A stretch of 64,000 nucleotides of DNA from Clostridia bacterium (GCA_017463325.1 JAFTPK010000017.1:39492-103491), one strand, 5' to 3'; counted from the first letter of the stretch, positions 52,098 through 60,560 are shown. A program made the numbers and translations. Notes: generated from the letters alone by a model not told the origin.

Positions 52098-53396
52098 TTA
52101 TAATTCAAGGCTGTTTTCTTTGAGAAGAAAATCTAAAACGTTCATAATAACGTAACCTTTTTCATTTCTCCAAAGTTTTGTCCTGTCTTGCGTAATAATG
52201 ATTTTTTTAAACGAGTCGTCTATACGGTCAAGTGACGCTTGCTCTTGTGCCATTTTTTCGGCACTAGGAATAGAGAAGGCAGATTGAATGTAATAGCGTT
52301 GATTACCTTTGTTGCATACAAAATCTACTTCCAAATGTTTGGTTTCGCGTTTATCGTTCTCAGTTCTAACAACGTGTTCTATTATGCCAACGTCAACGTT
52401 AAAACCACGCATAACAAGTTCGTTATAAATTATGTTTTCCATGATATGGGTTTGTTCTTGTTGACGGAAATTAATCCTTGCGTTACGAAGTCCAATATCG
52501 CTGAAATAATACTTAAACGGCGAGTTAATATATTTCCTACCTTTAATATCATATCTTGCAGTTTTTCGTATTAAGAAGGAATCTAAGAGATATTCAATAT
52601 AAGTGGATACGGTTTTATCGCTTACGTTCATGCCGTTAGAGACAAAAGTTTTTGCGATTTTGGTTGGATTATTTAACGAACCGATAGAGGAGGCTAAAAC
52701 ATCTATCAAGGTGTCAATTGCGATGTCGCCACGTAGACGGTTTTTTTCGATAATATCTTTGATATAAGTGTTCTTAAATAAATTGTTGAGATATTCGGCT
52801 TTTTCTTCGTCGGTTTCCATAGTCAAAAGCATAGGCATACCGCCGTAAGTAGAGTATTCGTCCCAAGCGTCGTATTTATCGCCGTGTTTGTAGGCGGAAT
52901 AAAATTCTGCGAAAGAAAGGGGATTGACGTGAACAACGTCGCCCCGACCACGGAATTCGGTTGCTATATCCGACGATAAAAATTTGGAATTGCTACCCGT
53001 AATATATACGTCAACGTTTTTTAACCGAAGCAAACCGTTTAAAATTCCGTAAAGACGAATAGGTTCTTTTGATTTTATTTCTTTATCGGAAATGGCGAAC
53101 TGTACTTCGTCTAAAAGGAAATAAAAATTATCGGTTTCATTGGCAATTTTAGAGTATAAAAAAGCTGAAAGTTTATCGGGATCACGATATTCTCGATTGC
53201 GGTCATCGTCAAGAGCAAGTTTAATAATTTGCTCTTGTTTAACGCCTTCGCCAAGTAGATAATCATAGTAAAGGTTGTTAAGAAGATAGCTTTTGCCTGA
53301 GCGACGAAGCCCCGTTATAATTTTTATACTACCGTTATTTTTTTTGCGAATAAGCTTATTGAGATATAAATCACGCTTGATAACCAATTCGTTCAT
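52098..53396 (-). CDS. AAA ATPase with DUF4143 domain
   Basis: This 432-residue protein combines an AAA_14 ATPase with a C-terminal DUF4143 domain. Walker A is TGLRRSGKSYLL near residue 28-36, Walker B is FYFLLDEVQ, sensor 1 is YITGSNSKFLSSD, and the arginine segment is RGRG. PLSFAEFYSAY is the usual next motif. DUF4143 has FYFSDIGLRNARI and the nuclease-like HLEVDFVCNKG. Such proteins are widespread in anaerobes and common on mobile elements; function is unproven, with a role in defence or DNA handling proposed by some. The gene has a good promoter and repeated operator-like sites upstream, and imperfect repeats on both sides. Confidence 0.9.
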   Translation of the reverse strand: MNELVIKRDLYLNKLIRKKNNGSIKIITGLRRSGKSYLLNNLYYDYLLGEGVKQEQIIKLALDDDRNREYRDPDKLSAFLYSKIANETDNFYFLLDEVQFAISDKEIKSKEPIRLYGILNGLLRLKNVDVYITGSNSKFLSSDIATEFRGRGDVVHVNPLSFAEFYSAYKHGDKYDAWDEYSTYGGMPMLLTMETDEEKAEYLNNLFKNTYIKDIIEKNRLRGDIAIDTLIDVLASSIGSLNNPTKIAKTFVSNGMNVSDKTVSTYIEYLLDSFLIRKTARYDIKGRKYINSPFKYYFSDIGLRNARINFRQQEQTHIMENIIYNELVMRGFNVDVGIIEHVVRTENDKRETKHLEVDFVCNKGNQRYYIQSAFSIPSAEKMAQEQASLDRIDDSFKKIIITQDRTKLWRNEKGYVIMNVLDFLLKENSLEL

Positions 53397-53426
53397 AAAA
53401 AGCTCCTTATTTCGGGTAATTTGGTT

Positions 53427-53532
53427 TTGTCAACTTTTTCCGTAATAAGTATACTATATTTTAGCGAACGTGTCAAGAAAAATTTGGTGCATATTACGAA
53501 AAAAATGAACTTGTCAACGTTTCCCGTAATAA
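53427..53532 (-). promoter_or_regulatory. promoter and repeated operator-like sites of the AAA/DUF4143 gene
   Basis: On the minus strand TTGACA (53476-53471) and TATACT (53453-53448) are 17 bases apart. Two near-identical 22-base sites of the form TTATTACGG(A/G)AA...GTTGACAA lie at 53427-53448, at the transcription start, and at 53511-53532, upstream; they are 84 bases apart. A partial copy (TTCGTAATAT) lies between. This suggests control by a repressor, perhaps the ATPase itself. Confidence 0.68.
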
Positions 53533-53544
53533 TATTGACAAAAA

Positions 53545-53625
53545 TTTTTCGTGTATTTACACACTTCCAAAAAAACGACGGAGAAATTAAAGGTATTTAG
53601 GACGTGGGTTTTAACTGTATTTGTT
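53545..53625 (+). repeat. flanking repeat of the AAA/DUF4143 gene, right copy
   Basis: This is the second imperfect copy of the block at 51976. It shares TTTTTCGTG, TTTACACACTTCC and later GGACGTGGG in place of AGACGCGG. Confidence 0.5.
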
Positions 53626-53732
53626 ATTTGCATATAGCACTTAAAAAAATAGTGTAAAAATAAATTTTTAAGAAAAATATTGTGTGGTAAGAATATATTT
53701 AAGAAAATATGTCAAATATAACATAAAAACAA

Positions 53733-53761
53733 TTGCTAAAACCGATATTTTATTGTATAAT
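53733..53761 (+). promoter_or_regulatory. promoter of the defence cassette
   Basis: TTGCTA (53733-53738) and TATAAT (53756-53761) are 17 bases apart, 42 bases before the XRE gene. The stretch from 53630 is very A/T-rich and holds nothing else I can identify. Confidence 0.7.
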
Positions 53762-53802
53762 TAATATGCAAGGGAAATAAAATTCTAAATAGGAGCGCTA
53801 TT

Positions 53803-54123
53803 ATGAGTGATTTTCAAAGTTATCTTGATAAAGCATTAAAGAACTTGGATGTAAATGCTACAAAAAAAGAAGACGATTCTTTACAAATGATTGACTATGA
53901 TATAGCAAAAGAAATTAGTGAATTGCTGGTATCTGTAAGAAAAGAGCTTAATATATCGCAGAAACAGTTATCCCAAAAAACAGGTATACCGCAAGCAAAC
54001 ATAAGTAAAATAGAAAACGGAAAATATTTGCCAAGCTTATTGATATTAAAAAGATTATGTGACGGGCTTGGCAAAAAGTTGGTGGTAGATTTTGTTGATT
54101 TCGAAGAGAACTTGGAGGATTAA
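53803..54123 (+). CDS. XRE-family DNA-binding protein
   Basis: This 106-residue protein has a Cro/CI-type helix-turn-helix in its C-terminal half (about 48-100): VRKELNISQKQLSQKTGIPQ, ANISKIENGKYLPSL. The N-terminal 45 residues form a helical extension. The layout recalls HigA-type antitoxins, but there is no small toxin gene upstream or downstream. It is one base from the ATPase gene (stop at 54123, ATG at 54125) and so probably regulates the ATPase-TOPRIM pair. GGAGCG precedes the ATG. Codon use is much more A/T-rich than in the chromosome to the left. Confidence 0.88.
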   Translation: MSDFQSYLDKALKNLDVNATKKEDDSLQMIDYDIAKEISELLVSVRKELNISQKQLSQKTGIPQANISKIENGKYLPSLLILKRLCDGLGKKLVVDFVDFEENLED

Positions 54124-54124
54124 T

Positions 54125-55237
54125 ATGTCAAAATATTTAAAAGATTTATTTATCGGACAATATAGGGGAATTAAAAATTTAGAGTTAAAGGCATTGAATT
54201 GTGTCAATGTTATTGTCGGCGATAACAATTCGGGTAAATCGTCTATATTAGAATCCATTTATTTATTGCGTGCACCTTTTAGCTTTGATAATGTTTTACG
54301 TACGGCAAGAATGAGAGATGTCGGCGTTTTTACTGGTCCGAATCTTTATACAAATTTTTTAAGTATTTTTCCTAAAAACAATGAAATTCAGAAGATTTAT
54401 ATTCAATCCATCGGAGACGCTGGGGAGATTTCTTTAGAAATTGAAGGGGAAGAAAAATCGGTGTTGATAGAAGAAAAAGACGTGCAAATTTATCCGTCTT
54501 TTGTTAGATCGGGTTATACGAAAAGATTGCTTGGTCAAGAAGCGTCTGCATTTGTGGGTAGAATGTTTTCTTCTATTAATTCGAAAAGTAAAGAAACGGA
54601 TATTAGACTTACAAATTATAGCAGATATTCGCTTTCAAGAAATAATCGAGATATGATTATAAATATTGATTATTTATCGCCAATTTCTCATATTACGGAG
54701 AATGCGTTTAATAATATTGTCAAAAATGATACGTATAAAGATATTTGCATTCAATTAATACGCTTGTTTGATAGAGATATTGAGGATTTGGTATATATCA
54801 AGGATGATAATTCTTCCCGAGCTGTAGAATACGTTAGAAGTAAGAAAAAAGGATTAATGCCGTTATCTACCTATGGTGACGGTATTAAAAAAGTTTTGTC
54901 TTTAGCAAACGGGATAATAAAAGCGCAAGGTGGCGTTTTATTAATTGATGAAATTGACACCTCTATTCATTATAAGTACTATGGTGAGATTTTTAATTTT
55001 TTAATAAAAGCTGCGATGAAATGGGATGTTCAAATTTTTATCACTACGCACAGTTTAGAAGCTATAGATGAGATTTTAAACACACAAAATTATAACGGAA
55101 AAATTGATGAAAGGCACGATTTAATAAATGTAATCACCTTAAAGAAAGACGTTGAAGGTGATTTAAAGGTGCGCTCTATGAAAGGTTCTGAAGTTTATAG
55201 GAACAGAGAACTTTTCGGCTTTGAGGTGCGTTCATGA
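54125..55237 (+). CDS. OLD-family AAA ATPase (PARIS AriA-like)
   Basis: This 370-residue ABC-type ATPase begins with FIGQYRGIKNLELKALN and the Walker A GDNNSGKSS at residues 32-40. The signature-like STYGDGIKKVLSLAN and Walker B VLLIDEIDTSIH follow near 260-282, then the His switch IFITTHSLEAIDEIL. It has no TOPRIM domain; that is carried by the next gene, which overlaps by four bases. A split ATPase and TOPRIM pair is the layout of class 4 OLD systems (PARIS), in which the ATPase scaffold senses a phage anti-restriction protein and frees the TOPRIM nuclease. The ATG at 54125 is preferred over an in-frame start inside the XRE gene. Confidence 0.85.
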   Translation: MSKYLKDLFIGQYRGIKNLELKALNCVNVIVGDNNSGKSSILESIYLLRAPFSFDNVLRTARMRDVGVFTGPNLYTNFLSIFPKNNEIQKIYIQSIGDAGEISLEIEGEEKSVLIEEKDVQIYPSFVRSGYTKRLLGQEASAFVGRMFSSINSKSKETDIRLTNYSRYSLSRNNRDMIINIDYLSPISHITENAFNNIVKNDTYKDICIQLIRLFDRDIEDLVYIKDDNSSRAVEYVRSKKKGLMPLSTYGDGIKKVLSLANGIIKAQGGVLLIDEIDTSIHYKYYGEIFNFLIKAAMKWDVQIFITTHSLEAIDEILNTQNYNGKIDERHDLINVITLKKDVEGDLKVRSMKGSEVYRNRELFGFEVRS

Positions 55238-56550
55238 TAAGAATTATTTTGTGCGAAGGGGAAACGGACGCAACATTATTGGGTTTATATTTAGAAAAAA
55301 CAACGTCTTGGAGATATAATACTGAACGCAAACCGAAATTAAAAATGAATATTCCGCAAACTGTTCCGCTTAGCAATAAAAAATCATTCAACTATATTAA
55401 AGATAATGAAGACCTTCTTATTTGTGCTGTTGGTGGAAAAGATAATTTTGGTGGATTTTTTACGGAATATATATATCCAATGATTGAAACAGCACATCTT
55501 GGGGAAACAGATTTCCGCATTGCATTGATGACTGACGCTGATGAGCAAACGGTTCATGCCATAGAAACAGATATTTTGGAGCAATTGTCGCCCAATATAA
55601 AAAGTATAAGATATTGCCACGGTGACAAAAAGGCTGCTTATTTTGCGCATTTGACGAATACTGAGTGTGACTATGATAAGTTTGATAAGAATGATAGTGC
55701 CACTTTGAAAGAATTAAGGATAAAGCTCTTCAAGCATTTCACTGCTCTTGGTTATAAAGTTGAAACTGAATACAAACTTTTAAAGCATCATTATTCTCCC
55801 GTTGTTTGTTCAAAAGAAAATGAATCGTTTGTTATTGAGATGGGCGATTCAAAGACAACTATGGGACATGTTGAAAAATTGCAAAGAGAATATGCACTAA
55901 AGCAAATTCCAATTAAATGGCTTGTTGTTGGTGAAGAAACTTTGTTTCTAAGAGAAAATGGTGTTTCGTTTTTGAAACGTTTTTTATTAAACGAATCTAG
56001 AAACAATGATTTTATTTTAGTTGATGGAAATGAAATCATGCAATACCGTTTGGATAAAAAAGTCTATAAATTAGAAGGATATTCAGAAATTTATAAAGAA
56101 AAAGGCACGCTGAAAGATTTATACGTTGTTAATGGTGAATTGTCTATTAATGGATTTGATTCAAGGTTTTTGAATTGGCAAAACAAAAAAGAAGTGGCGA
56201 TTGAAGAAGAATTAGTAAAAAGAGAAGCGTTGCGAAAAGAAAGAGAAAGACAAGAAATAAAAAGAAGAGAAGAACTAGAAAAGCAGGAATTGATAAGGAA
56301 ACAAGCAGAAAAAGAACGGATAGAGAAAATAATCAACGCTCAAGCGAATAAAGCTAATATTGTTCAAAAACAAACTCATGATTATGCTTCAACGTATACA
56401 GATGGAGCAAGAATTTATACCTGTACTCAATGCGGTAAAAAAGCAGATGATGGCAAATTTTATATGACACAAGGTGATACAGGAATTTGTTGGGAATGTC
56501 ATTACGGACCAGAAAGATATGCAGAGATAAAGAAGCATAGAGGATGGTAG
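55234..56550 (+). CDS. TOPRIM protein with extra nuclease-like and zinc-finger domains
   Basis: This 438-residue protein overlaps the ATPase gene by ATGA. The N-terminal TOPRIM domain has the catalytic Glu in ILCEGETDATLL (residue 8) and D-x-D at 101-103 (MTDADEQ). Residues 170-290 look like a second, CoiA-like PD-(D/E)xK nuclease: SFVIEMGDSKTTMGHVEKL, then IPIKWLVVGEETLF. A highly charged coiled coil follows (about 322-365). The C-terminus has a zinc finger, C397-x2-C400 and C419-x2-C422. In PARIS, AriB is a TOPRIM nuclease of the DUF4435 type; this protein is larger. A tRNA or DNA target cannot be inferred. Confidence 0.72.
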   Translation: MIRIILCEGETDATLLGLYLEKTTSWRYNTERKPKLKMNIPQTVPLSNKKSFNYIKDNEDLLICAVGGKDNFGGFFTEYIYPMIETAHLGETDFRIALMTDADEQTVHAIETDILEQLSPNIKSIRYCHGDKKAAYFAHLTNTECDYDKFDKNDSATLKELRIKLFKHFTALGYKVETEYKLLKHHYSPVVCSKENESFVIEMGDSKTTMGHVEKLQREYALKQIPIKWLVVGEETLFLRENGVSFLKRFLLNESRNNDFILVDGNEIMQYRLDKKVYKLEGYSEIYKEKGTLKDLYVVNGELSINGFDSRFLNWQNKKEVAIEEELVKREALRKERERQEIKRREELEKQELIRKQAEKERIEKIINAQANKANIVQKQTHDYASTYTDGARIYTCTQCGKKADDGKFYMTQGDTGICWECHYGPERYAEIKKHRGW

Positions 56551-56655
56551 ATGTATATAGCATTTCAAAACATTTATTTAATCTCGGGGAGTTCGAGATG
56601 ATTAATCGAAAAGAAGGAATGGCAGTAAATTGGCATAAAATTGGCATGGATTTGT

Positions 56656-56686
56656 ACTTGACTTGGCGAGTCAAGTGTGTTATAAT
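56656..56686 (+). promoter_or_regulatory. promoter with overlapping palindrome (unit A)
   Basis: TTGACT (56658-56663) and TATAAT (56681-56686) are 17 bases apart. The perfect inverted repeat ACTTGACT-TGGCG-AGTCAAGT (56656-56676) covers the -35 box and spacer, as a repressor site would. Confidence 0.72.
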
Positions 56687-56692
56687 AGTATC

Positions 56693-56756
56693 ATAGAAAA
56701 AGTATAATCAATGGTAAGTAAAACGCTTTCGAGGGAAAAATCGGGGGCGTTTTTGC
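56693..56756 (+). ncRNA. candidate small RNA or leader, unit A
   Basis: The predicted transcript runs about 64 bases from the promoter at 56658 to a terminator formed by AAAACGC...CGA with TCG...GCGTTTTT (56720-56754). A strong ribosome site and a 12-codon frame follow at 56775-56826, so it may instead be an attenuated leader. Confidence 0.45.
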
Positions 56757-56877
56757 TTGCAAAAAATTCAAAAAGGAGGGGAAACGTATGAAAAACAGTA
56801 TCTGTTTACAAGCGCACGACACATAGATAAAATTTATATATTTTTTAAAAAACTTTCAAAACAGTCTTCAATTTTTA

Positions 56878-56906
56878 TTGACAGGAGTTATTCTTTTTGC
56901 TATTAT
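56878..56906 (+). promoter_or_regulatory. promoter of unit B
   Basis: A perfect TTGACA (56878-56883) and TATTAT (56901-56906) are 17 bases apart. Confidence 0.68.
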
Positions 56907-56912
56907 ATATCC

Positions 56913-57143
56913 ACAAGATGTTAGTCTTGTAGTAGAGTTTCACATTCTTCCATTGAGAAGAATACAGTTATCAGAAGTATCACAGTATCAGATTTGCGCA
57001 AGGCGAATAGAGTATCAGATTTTCCTAAAGGGAAGAAATCGTTATCAGAGTTACAAAGTGTCATTGTAAGAATCGCAAAGGGGATAGTATGCCTTTAAGC
57101 GATTAAAATGTGTCAATTACCCTAGGGGATAATTGGCTTTTTT
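56913..57143 (+). ncRNA. candidate noncoding RNA, unit B
   Basis: A transcript of about 230 bases would run from the promoter at 56878 to a terminator with arms CAATTA-CCC (57114-57122) and GGG-ATAATTG (57126-57135) followed by TTTTTT. It contains TATCAG four times (56969, 56986, 57013, 57043) and TATCAC once (56978). It also has GGGGATAGTATGC (57080-57092), which recurs in unit C. No protein frame with a ribosome site was found. Confidence 0.5.
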
Positions 57144-57213
57144 GTTTTTAGGACGATTATTTATTGGTCGAAAAGAGGGTAAAATTATCGGCGTTTGCGC
57201 TATAATATAACGT

Positions 57214-57308
57214 TAGAAAGAAGGCTTTAAGCATAAAAAATAATTACATAATAGGGGCATAGTATGCTCAAAACGACTTTTCATTGAATTTTGGAAGGTC
57301 GTTTTTTT
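57214..57308 (+). ncRNA. candidate noncoding RNA, unit C
   Basis: TATAAT lies at 57202-57207, without a clear -35 box. A transcript of about 95 bases would end at the hairpin AAAACGAC...GTCGTTTTTTT (57270-57308). GGGGCATAGTATGC (57254-57267) lies just before the hairpin, in the same place as its relative in unit B. Confidence 0.5.
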
Positions 57309-57487
57309 ATTTTCAATCAATGCTTGCAAAAGCAAGAAATATCGGTTTTAGGGTGTTTCCGAAGGTAGTAAAAACTCTCTCCCGCTCAACAAGGGGTTAT
57401 TTGTTGAAAAAAATTTCAAGCAAACGATAAGGTTTTGCGTTTTCAAATCTTTTTTAGCTATAGAAGGACTTTTAAGGAGGAGTAACA

Positions 57488-58177
57488 ATGAAAAACAAAA
57501 AAGACTATTTTTTAACCAAGTTAGACAGCGTGGAAAGACGGGCGAAAAGTATCATTGCTGATACCCAAACGGCAAGGCAGGCGTACGATTCGTATGAAAC
57601 GGATATTGCAAACGAATACGCAATGCGAATAGAAGATACGGCGGAGAGGCTGACCTTGACGGCGAGAGAACTGCCTGTTTGTACGTGGAAGGTGGGGGCA
57701 AAAGAAGAGGTGGAAAATCAGTATAACGAGATTATAAATATCAAAATCGGTTTTACCCAGACGGGTCTTTTGGCAGTCATTATGCCACTACTGTTGCCTA
57801 AAAAGGAAAGGGGTTCCGCTGAATACATAAGGCAAAATTTGAACACCGCTTTATCCAAATTTTTCACGGACAAGCCCTACTTGAAAATGCGCGACGTGTT
57901 TATTGTGTATAGGCACGTGTACGACGAACGGTTTCCCGAGCGCAAAAAGCGCGACCATGACAATATCGAAATCAATATGGTAAGCGATTGTATTGCGACC
58001 TTTGTTTTGGAAGATGACGCGCCCGAACTTTGCAACCATTGCTATATGTCGGCGATTGGAAACGAAGAACGAACGGAGGTTTATATCGTCCCCAAAGCAG
58101 AAATTCGGGAGTGGTTTGATTTTGAGAAAACGATACCGAAAGAGGGGGTAAAGCTCTCATCAAACGGCTACGGATAG
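57488..58177 (+). CDS. mobile-element protein with RusA-like C-terminus
   Basis: This 229-residue protein is typical of Clostridial integrative elements, though I cannot name it with certainty. The N-terminal 60 residues are helical. The C-terminal half resembles the RusA Holliday-junction resolvase: KKRDHDNIEINMVSDCIATF aligns with the RusA D-x-D-N segment, and FVLEDDAPE with its acidic strand, followed by EERTEVYIVPKAE. The catalytic Lys of RusA is not obvious, so nuclease activity is doubtful. AAGGAGGAG precedes the ATG. Base composition is closer to the chromosome than the defence cassette. Confidence 0.6.
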   Translation: MKNKKDYFLTKLDSVERRAKSIIADTQTARQAYDSYETDIANEYAMRIEDTAERLTLTARELPVCTWKVGAKEEVENQYNEIINIKIGFTQTGLLAVIMPLLLPKKERGSAEYIRQNLNTALSKFFTDKPYLKMRDVFIVYRHVYDERFPERKKRDHDNIEINMVSDCIATFVLEDDAPELCNHCYMSAIGNEERTEVYIVPKAEIREWFDFEKTIPKEGVKLSSNGYG

Positions 58178-58333
58178 CGGTTTTTCGACGGTACAAAACA
58201 GGGCGAAAAACGGGATAAAAACCGTACCACGGGAAAATACCGTTTTTCTCAGAAAAATCAAGGGATTTCATAAACGGAAAGCGCAGGAAAGAAGAGTTAT
58301 CAATGCGCTAAGCGAAGGAGGTGAGAAGAAAAT

Positions 58334-59464
58334 ATGATACAAATCCCAAACAATAAGAAACTCGTCAATATGCTCACAGTCTTGACAGTGGCTGGCGAGA
58401 TGCCACTTGTAGCAGCGAGCCAGGCGGGCAGTCATGAAGGCTATCGAAAGCTGTTCTACGAGTTATCAAAGAAACAAGTATTTATCAACACAAAGACAAA
58501 CGAACAAATGCGTGTGAAGCTCATTCATATGTCGGATAGGAGCGATAAGCGAAGGTGTCGGCTGTACAAAAACGCTATACCGATATTGGATTGGATAGGC
58601 ACGCGTGCGTATTACGAAGAAATGTTCCCGGATAACAAAATGTCGGGTGGAGAACAAAATCGGTTTAGGAACGCTATGGTTGCCGAAGCGGTTTTGATGA
58701 TGCTGGAAGGCGGTGTGGAAGTGCTTCCGACAATGCTACCTGCATTAAGAATAAACAATCGGTATAACTCGTTTCACGGGCGAAGTTGTTTTTACTCTGC
58801 AAGGCACTTAAAACAAACGTTAAACAAGGGTATGAACAAGATTGTGTCCTCGAGGATAGTTGGGGCGTTGTTTGCCGGGAACAACGTGTATGCGGTCTAT
58901 AATACCCGTTCCAGCGCGATAAAATGGAAGGGGATGAACGAGATGAAGACTAAGCATATTCTAACTGATTTAGCCCGTGTAAACGGCGACGTATCCGTAT
59001 GCGACAGCGCGGTTATTTTCGGTAAGGATGATTGGACGGTGCTCAAATCCTTTTTCAATGCGACGGCGTACGGGGACAAGGATTTTCGGTTTGACAAAAT
59101 CTATCCAAACGTTTATGCGATACCGCAAAGCCCGATTGGAATCGAGCTGTTGAAACTGTTCAAAATACCGAACTTCCAACAAAAGATTTTGGCGTATATG
59201 TTTGAAGAAAAGGATATATGCAAAAATTCGGGTTACGGTTGGCACGCGGTTGTGGACGGCACGTACGTATTCTCTTATTTGGACGCAAATATAGCGGCGC
59301 TTACACGCTTTTACGAAACGGCGAAGCGTGGAAAGGGCAAACACAAATTTATGGTAATTTGCTACGATTTTCAAGAAAAATTTATCAAGAGCTACTTTGA
59401 AGATATAGCAAGCATTGCTACAATGCCGTTTCAAGAAATAATTAAAGCATTAGGAGATAAATAA
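58334..59464 (+). CDS. integrative-element protein with winged-helix-like N-terminus
   Basis: I do not recognise this 376-residue protein firmly. The N-terminal 75 residues resemble a winged helix (LVNMLTVLTVAGEMPLVAAS, YRKLFYELSKKQVF), as in replication-relaxation-type proteins of conjugative elements. A middle part has HGRSCFYSARHLKQTLNKGM. AAGGAGGTGAG precedes the ATG at 58334. It sits one base before the VirD4-type remnant, the position such proteins occupy in Clostridial conjugative elements. It may help plasmid-like transfer or replication; this is from context. Confidence 0.6.
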   Translation: MIQIPNNKKLVNMLTVLTVAGEMPLVAASQAGSHEGYRKLFYELSKKQVFINTKTNEQMRVKLIHMSDRSDKRRCRLYKNAIPILDWIGTRAYYEEMFPDNKMSGGEQNRFRNAMVAEAVLMMLEGGVEVLPTMLPALRINNRYNSFHGRSCFYSARHLKQTLNKGMNKIVSSRIVGALFAGNNVYAVYNTRSSAIKWKGMNEMKTKHILTDLARVNGDVSVCDSAVIFGKDDWTVLKSFFNATAYGDKDFRFDKIYPNVYAIPQSPIGIELLKLFKIPNFQQKILAYMFEEKDICKNSGYGWHAVVDGTYVFSYLDANIAALTRFYETAKRGKGKHKFMVICYDFQEKFIKSYFEDIASIATMPFQEIIKALGDK

Positions 59465-59465
59465 A

Positions 59466-60553
59466 ATGAAAGATTTTTTTAACAAACTATTAAACAAATT
59501 CAAAGAAATGGATACCAAAAAACAGATTTTAGTACTTATTGGAGTGTTTGTGTCTTTTATAGGATATCTTTACGTTGTTGGATTAATTGCGCAAAGAATA
59601 GACACTTATTTGGAGTGGTTGCATAGTGGCGGGCTTATATCGGATAATAAAATGAAAGAAATAAGTTATAATTTGTTAGACTCGATTGCGTATGTAGGTT
59701 CTTTACAGGGCTTAAAATGGCTTATTGTCGTGTCTATTGTGTTTGCTATATTAATTATGTATATAATGCACAAAAGGAGCAACATGGGCGAATATAACGA
59801 TGATAGAGGATTTGTTAGAAGTAAGTCAAATGTGTTTGGTTCGGCGCACTTATTAACTGATCGAGAAATAAGAAATACGTTTGACGTTGACGAACCGTTA
59901 AAAACAAAAGGAATTATCCTTGGCGCGATAAGAAATAAAGTTGTATGCTTGAAGGATAATGATTAGGTAAGCTTGGAATAAACGCAGATGGAAGTGATTT
60001 TTGTAAATTTATAAGCGTGTGTCGTTCTAGAAACATATCGGTAACAATTGCTATGCAAGGGTTAGGGCAATTAAAGAACAGATATCCGCAGTTTCTTTGG
60101 TCGGAAATTCTGTCAAATTGTCGTATTCAACTTTTGTTGGGGTGCGCAGACGAGGACACGGCTAAATATTTTTCGGAAAAGAGCGGAGATATGACGGTGG
60201 AATATTTGGTCAATTCTAAAAATCAAAGGTTAGGGGATAGGTATAATTCTTATGGTGAAAGCAAGCAATACGCATATAGAAAATTATATTTACCGAATGA
60301 GCTTATGGAATTAAAGCCAGAAGAAATGCTTTGTTTTTGTACGGGTGTTAACGTAATGAAATTAAAAAAGTTTGATTATTCGAGGCACCCTATCTATCAA
60401 TTGATATCAAAAACAAATGCAAACGAGTATTTCCCGAACAGAAAGACGGGCTATAAAAAAGAAAACTCTATCGTGAAAGTAGTTGATGATACCAAAAAGC
60501 AAGAAAAAGGCATTACAAAAATCGTTATGATTGACGATATGAAAAACGTATAA
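59466..60553 (+). pseudogene. VirD4/TraG-type coupling protein, internally deleted
   Basis: The first frame (59466-59966, 166 residues) is the N-terminus of a type IV coupling protein with helices at about 19-43 and 83-103 and the following RGFVRSKSNVFGSAHLLTD. It ends at a TAG. From about 59980 a second frame (listed start 60017) resumes with the C-terminal part: FISVCRSRNISVTIAMQGLG, LKNRYPQFLWSEILSNC and GDMTVEY. The middle, which holds Walker A, Walker B and most of the ATPase, is missing. The gene was probably about 600 codons and lost some 250. The element cannot mobilise itself with it. Confidence 0.88.
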
Positions 60554-60560
60554 CAGACTT

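Larger units (their letters stand above)
56551..57487 (+). other. 937-base gene-free region with three promoter-terminator units
   Basis: No convincing gene lies here. Three candidate transcription units are listed separately. Frames of 12 residues (56788, with AAGGAGGGG upstream), 33 residues (56598) and 63 residues (56878) were seen but lack further support. A small hairpin CTTGC-AAAA-GCAAG lies at 57323-57337. Sequence before the gene at 57488 has a good AAGGAGGAG site. Confidence 0.6.

Noticed and set aside
53803..54123. HigBA toxin-antitoxin system
   Set aside because: The XRE protein resembles HigA, but no HigB-sized toxin gene lies on either side; the next gene is a 370-residue ATPase.
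56598..56696. Frame of 32 codons (ATG, INRKEG...)
   Set aside because: It runs through the unit A promoter and palindrome and has only a weak ribosome site.
56969..57048. TATCAG repeats as a CRISPR or iteron array
   Set aside because: The units are only six bases with irregular spacing (8 to 30 bases), and no replication initiator or Cas gene is nearby.
56878..57069. Frame of 63 codons starting with TTG
   Set aside because: Its start lies in a TTGACA -35 box and no ribosome site precedes it. The region fits a noncoding transcript better.
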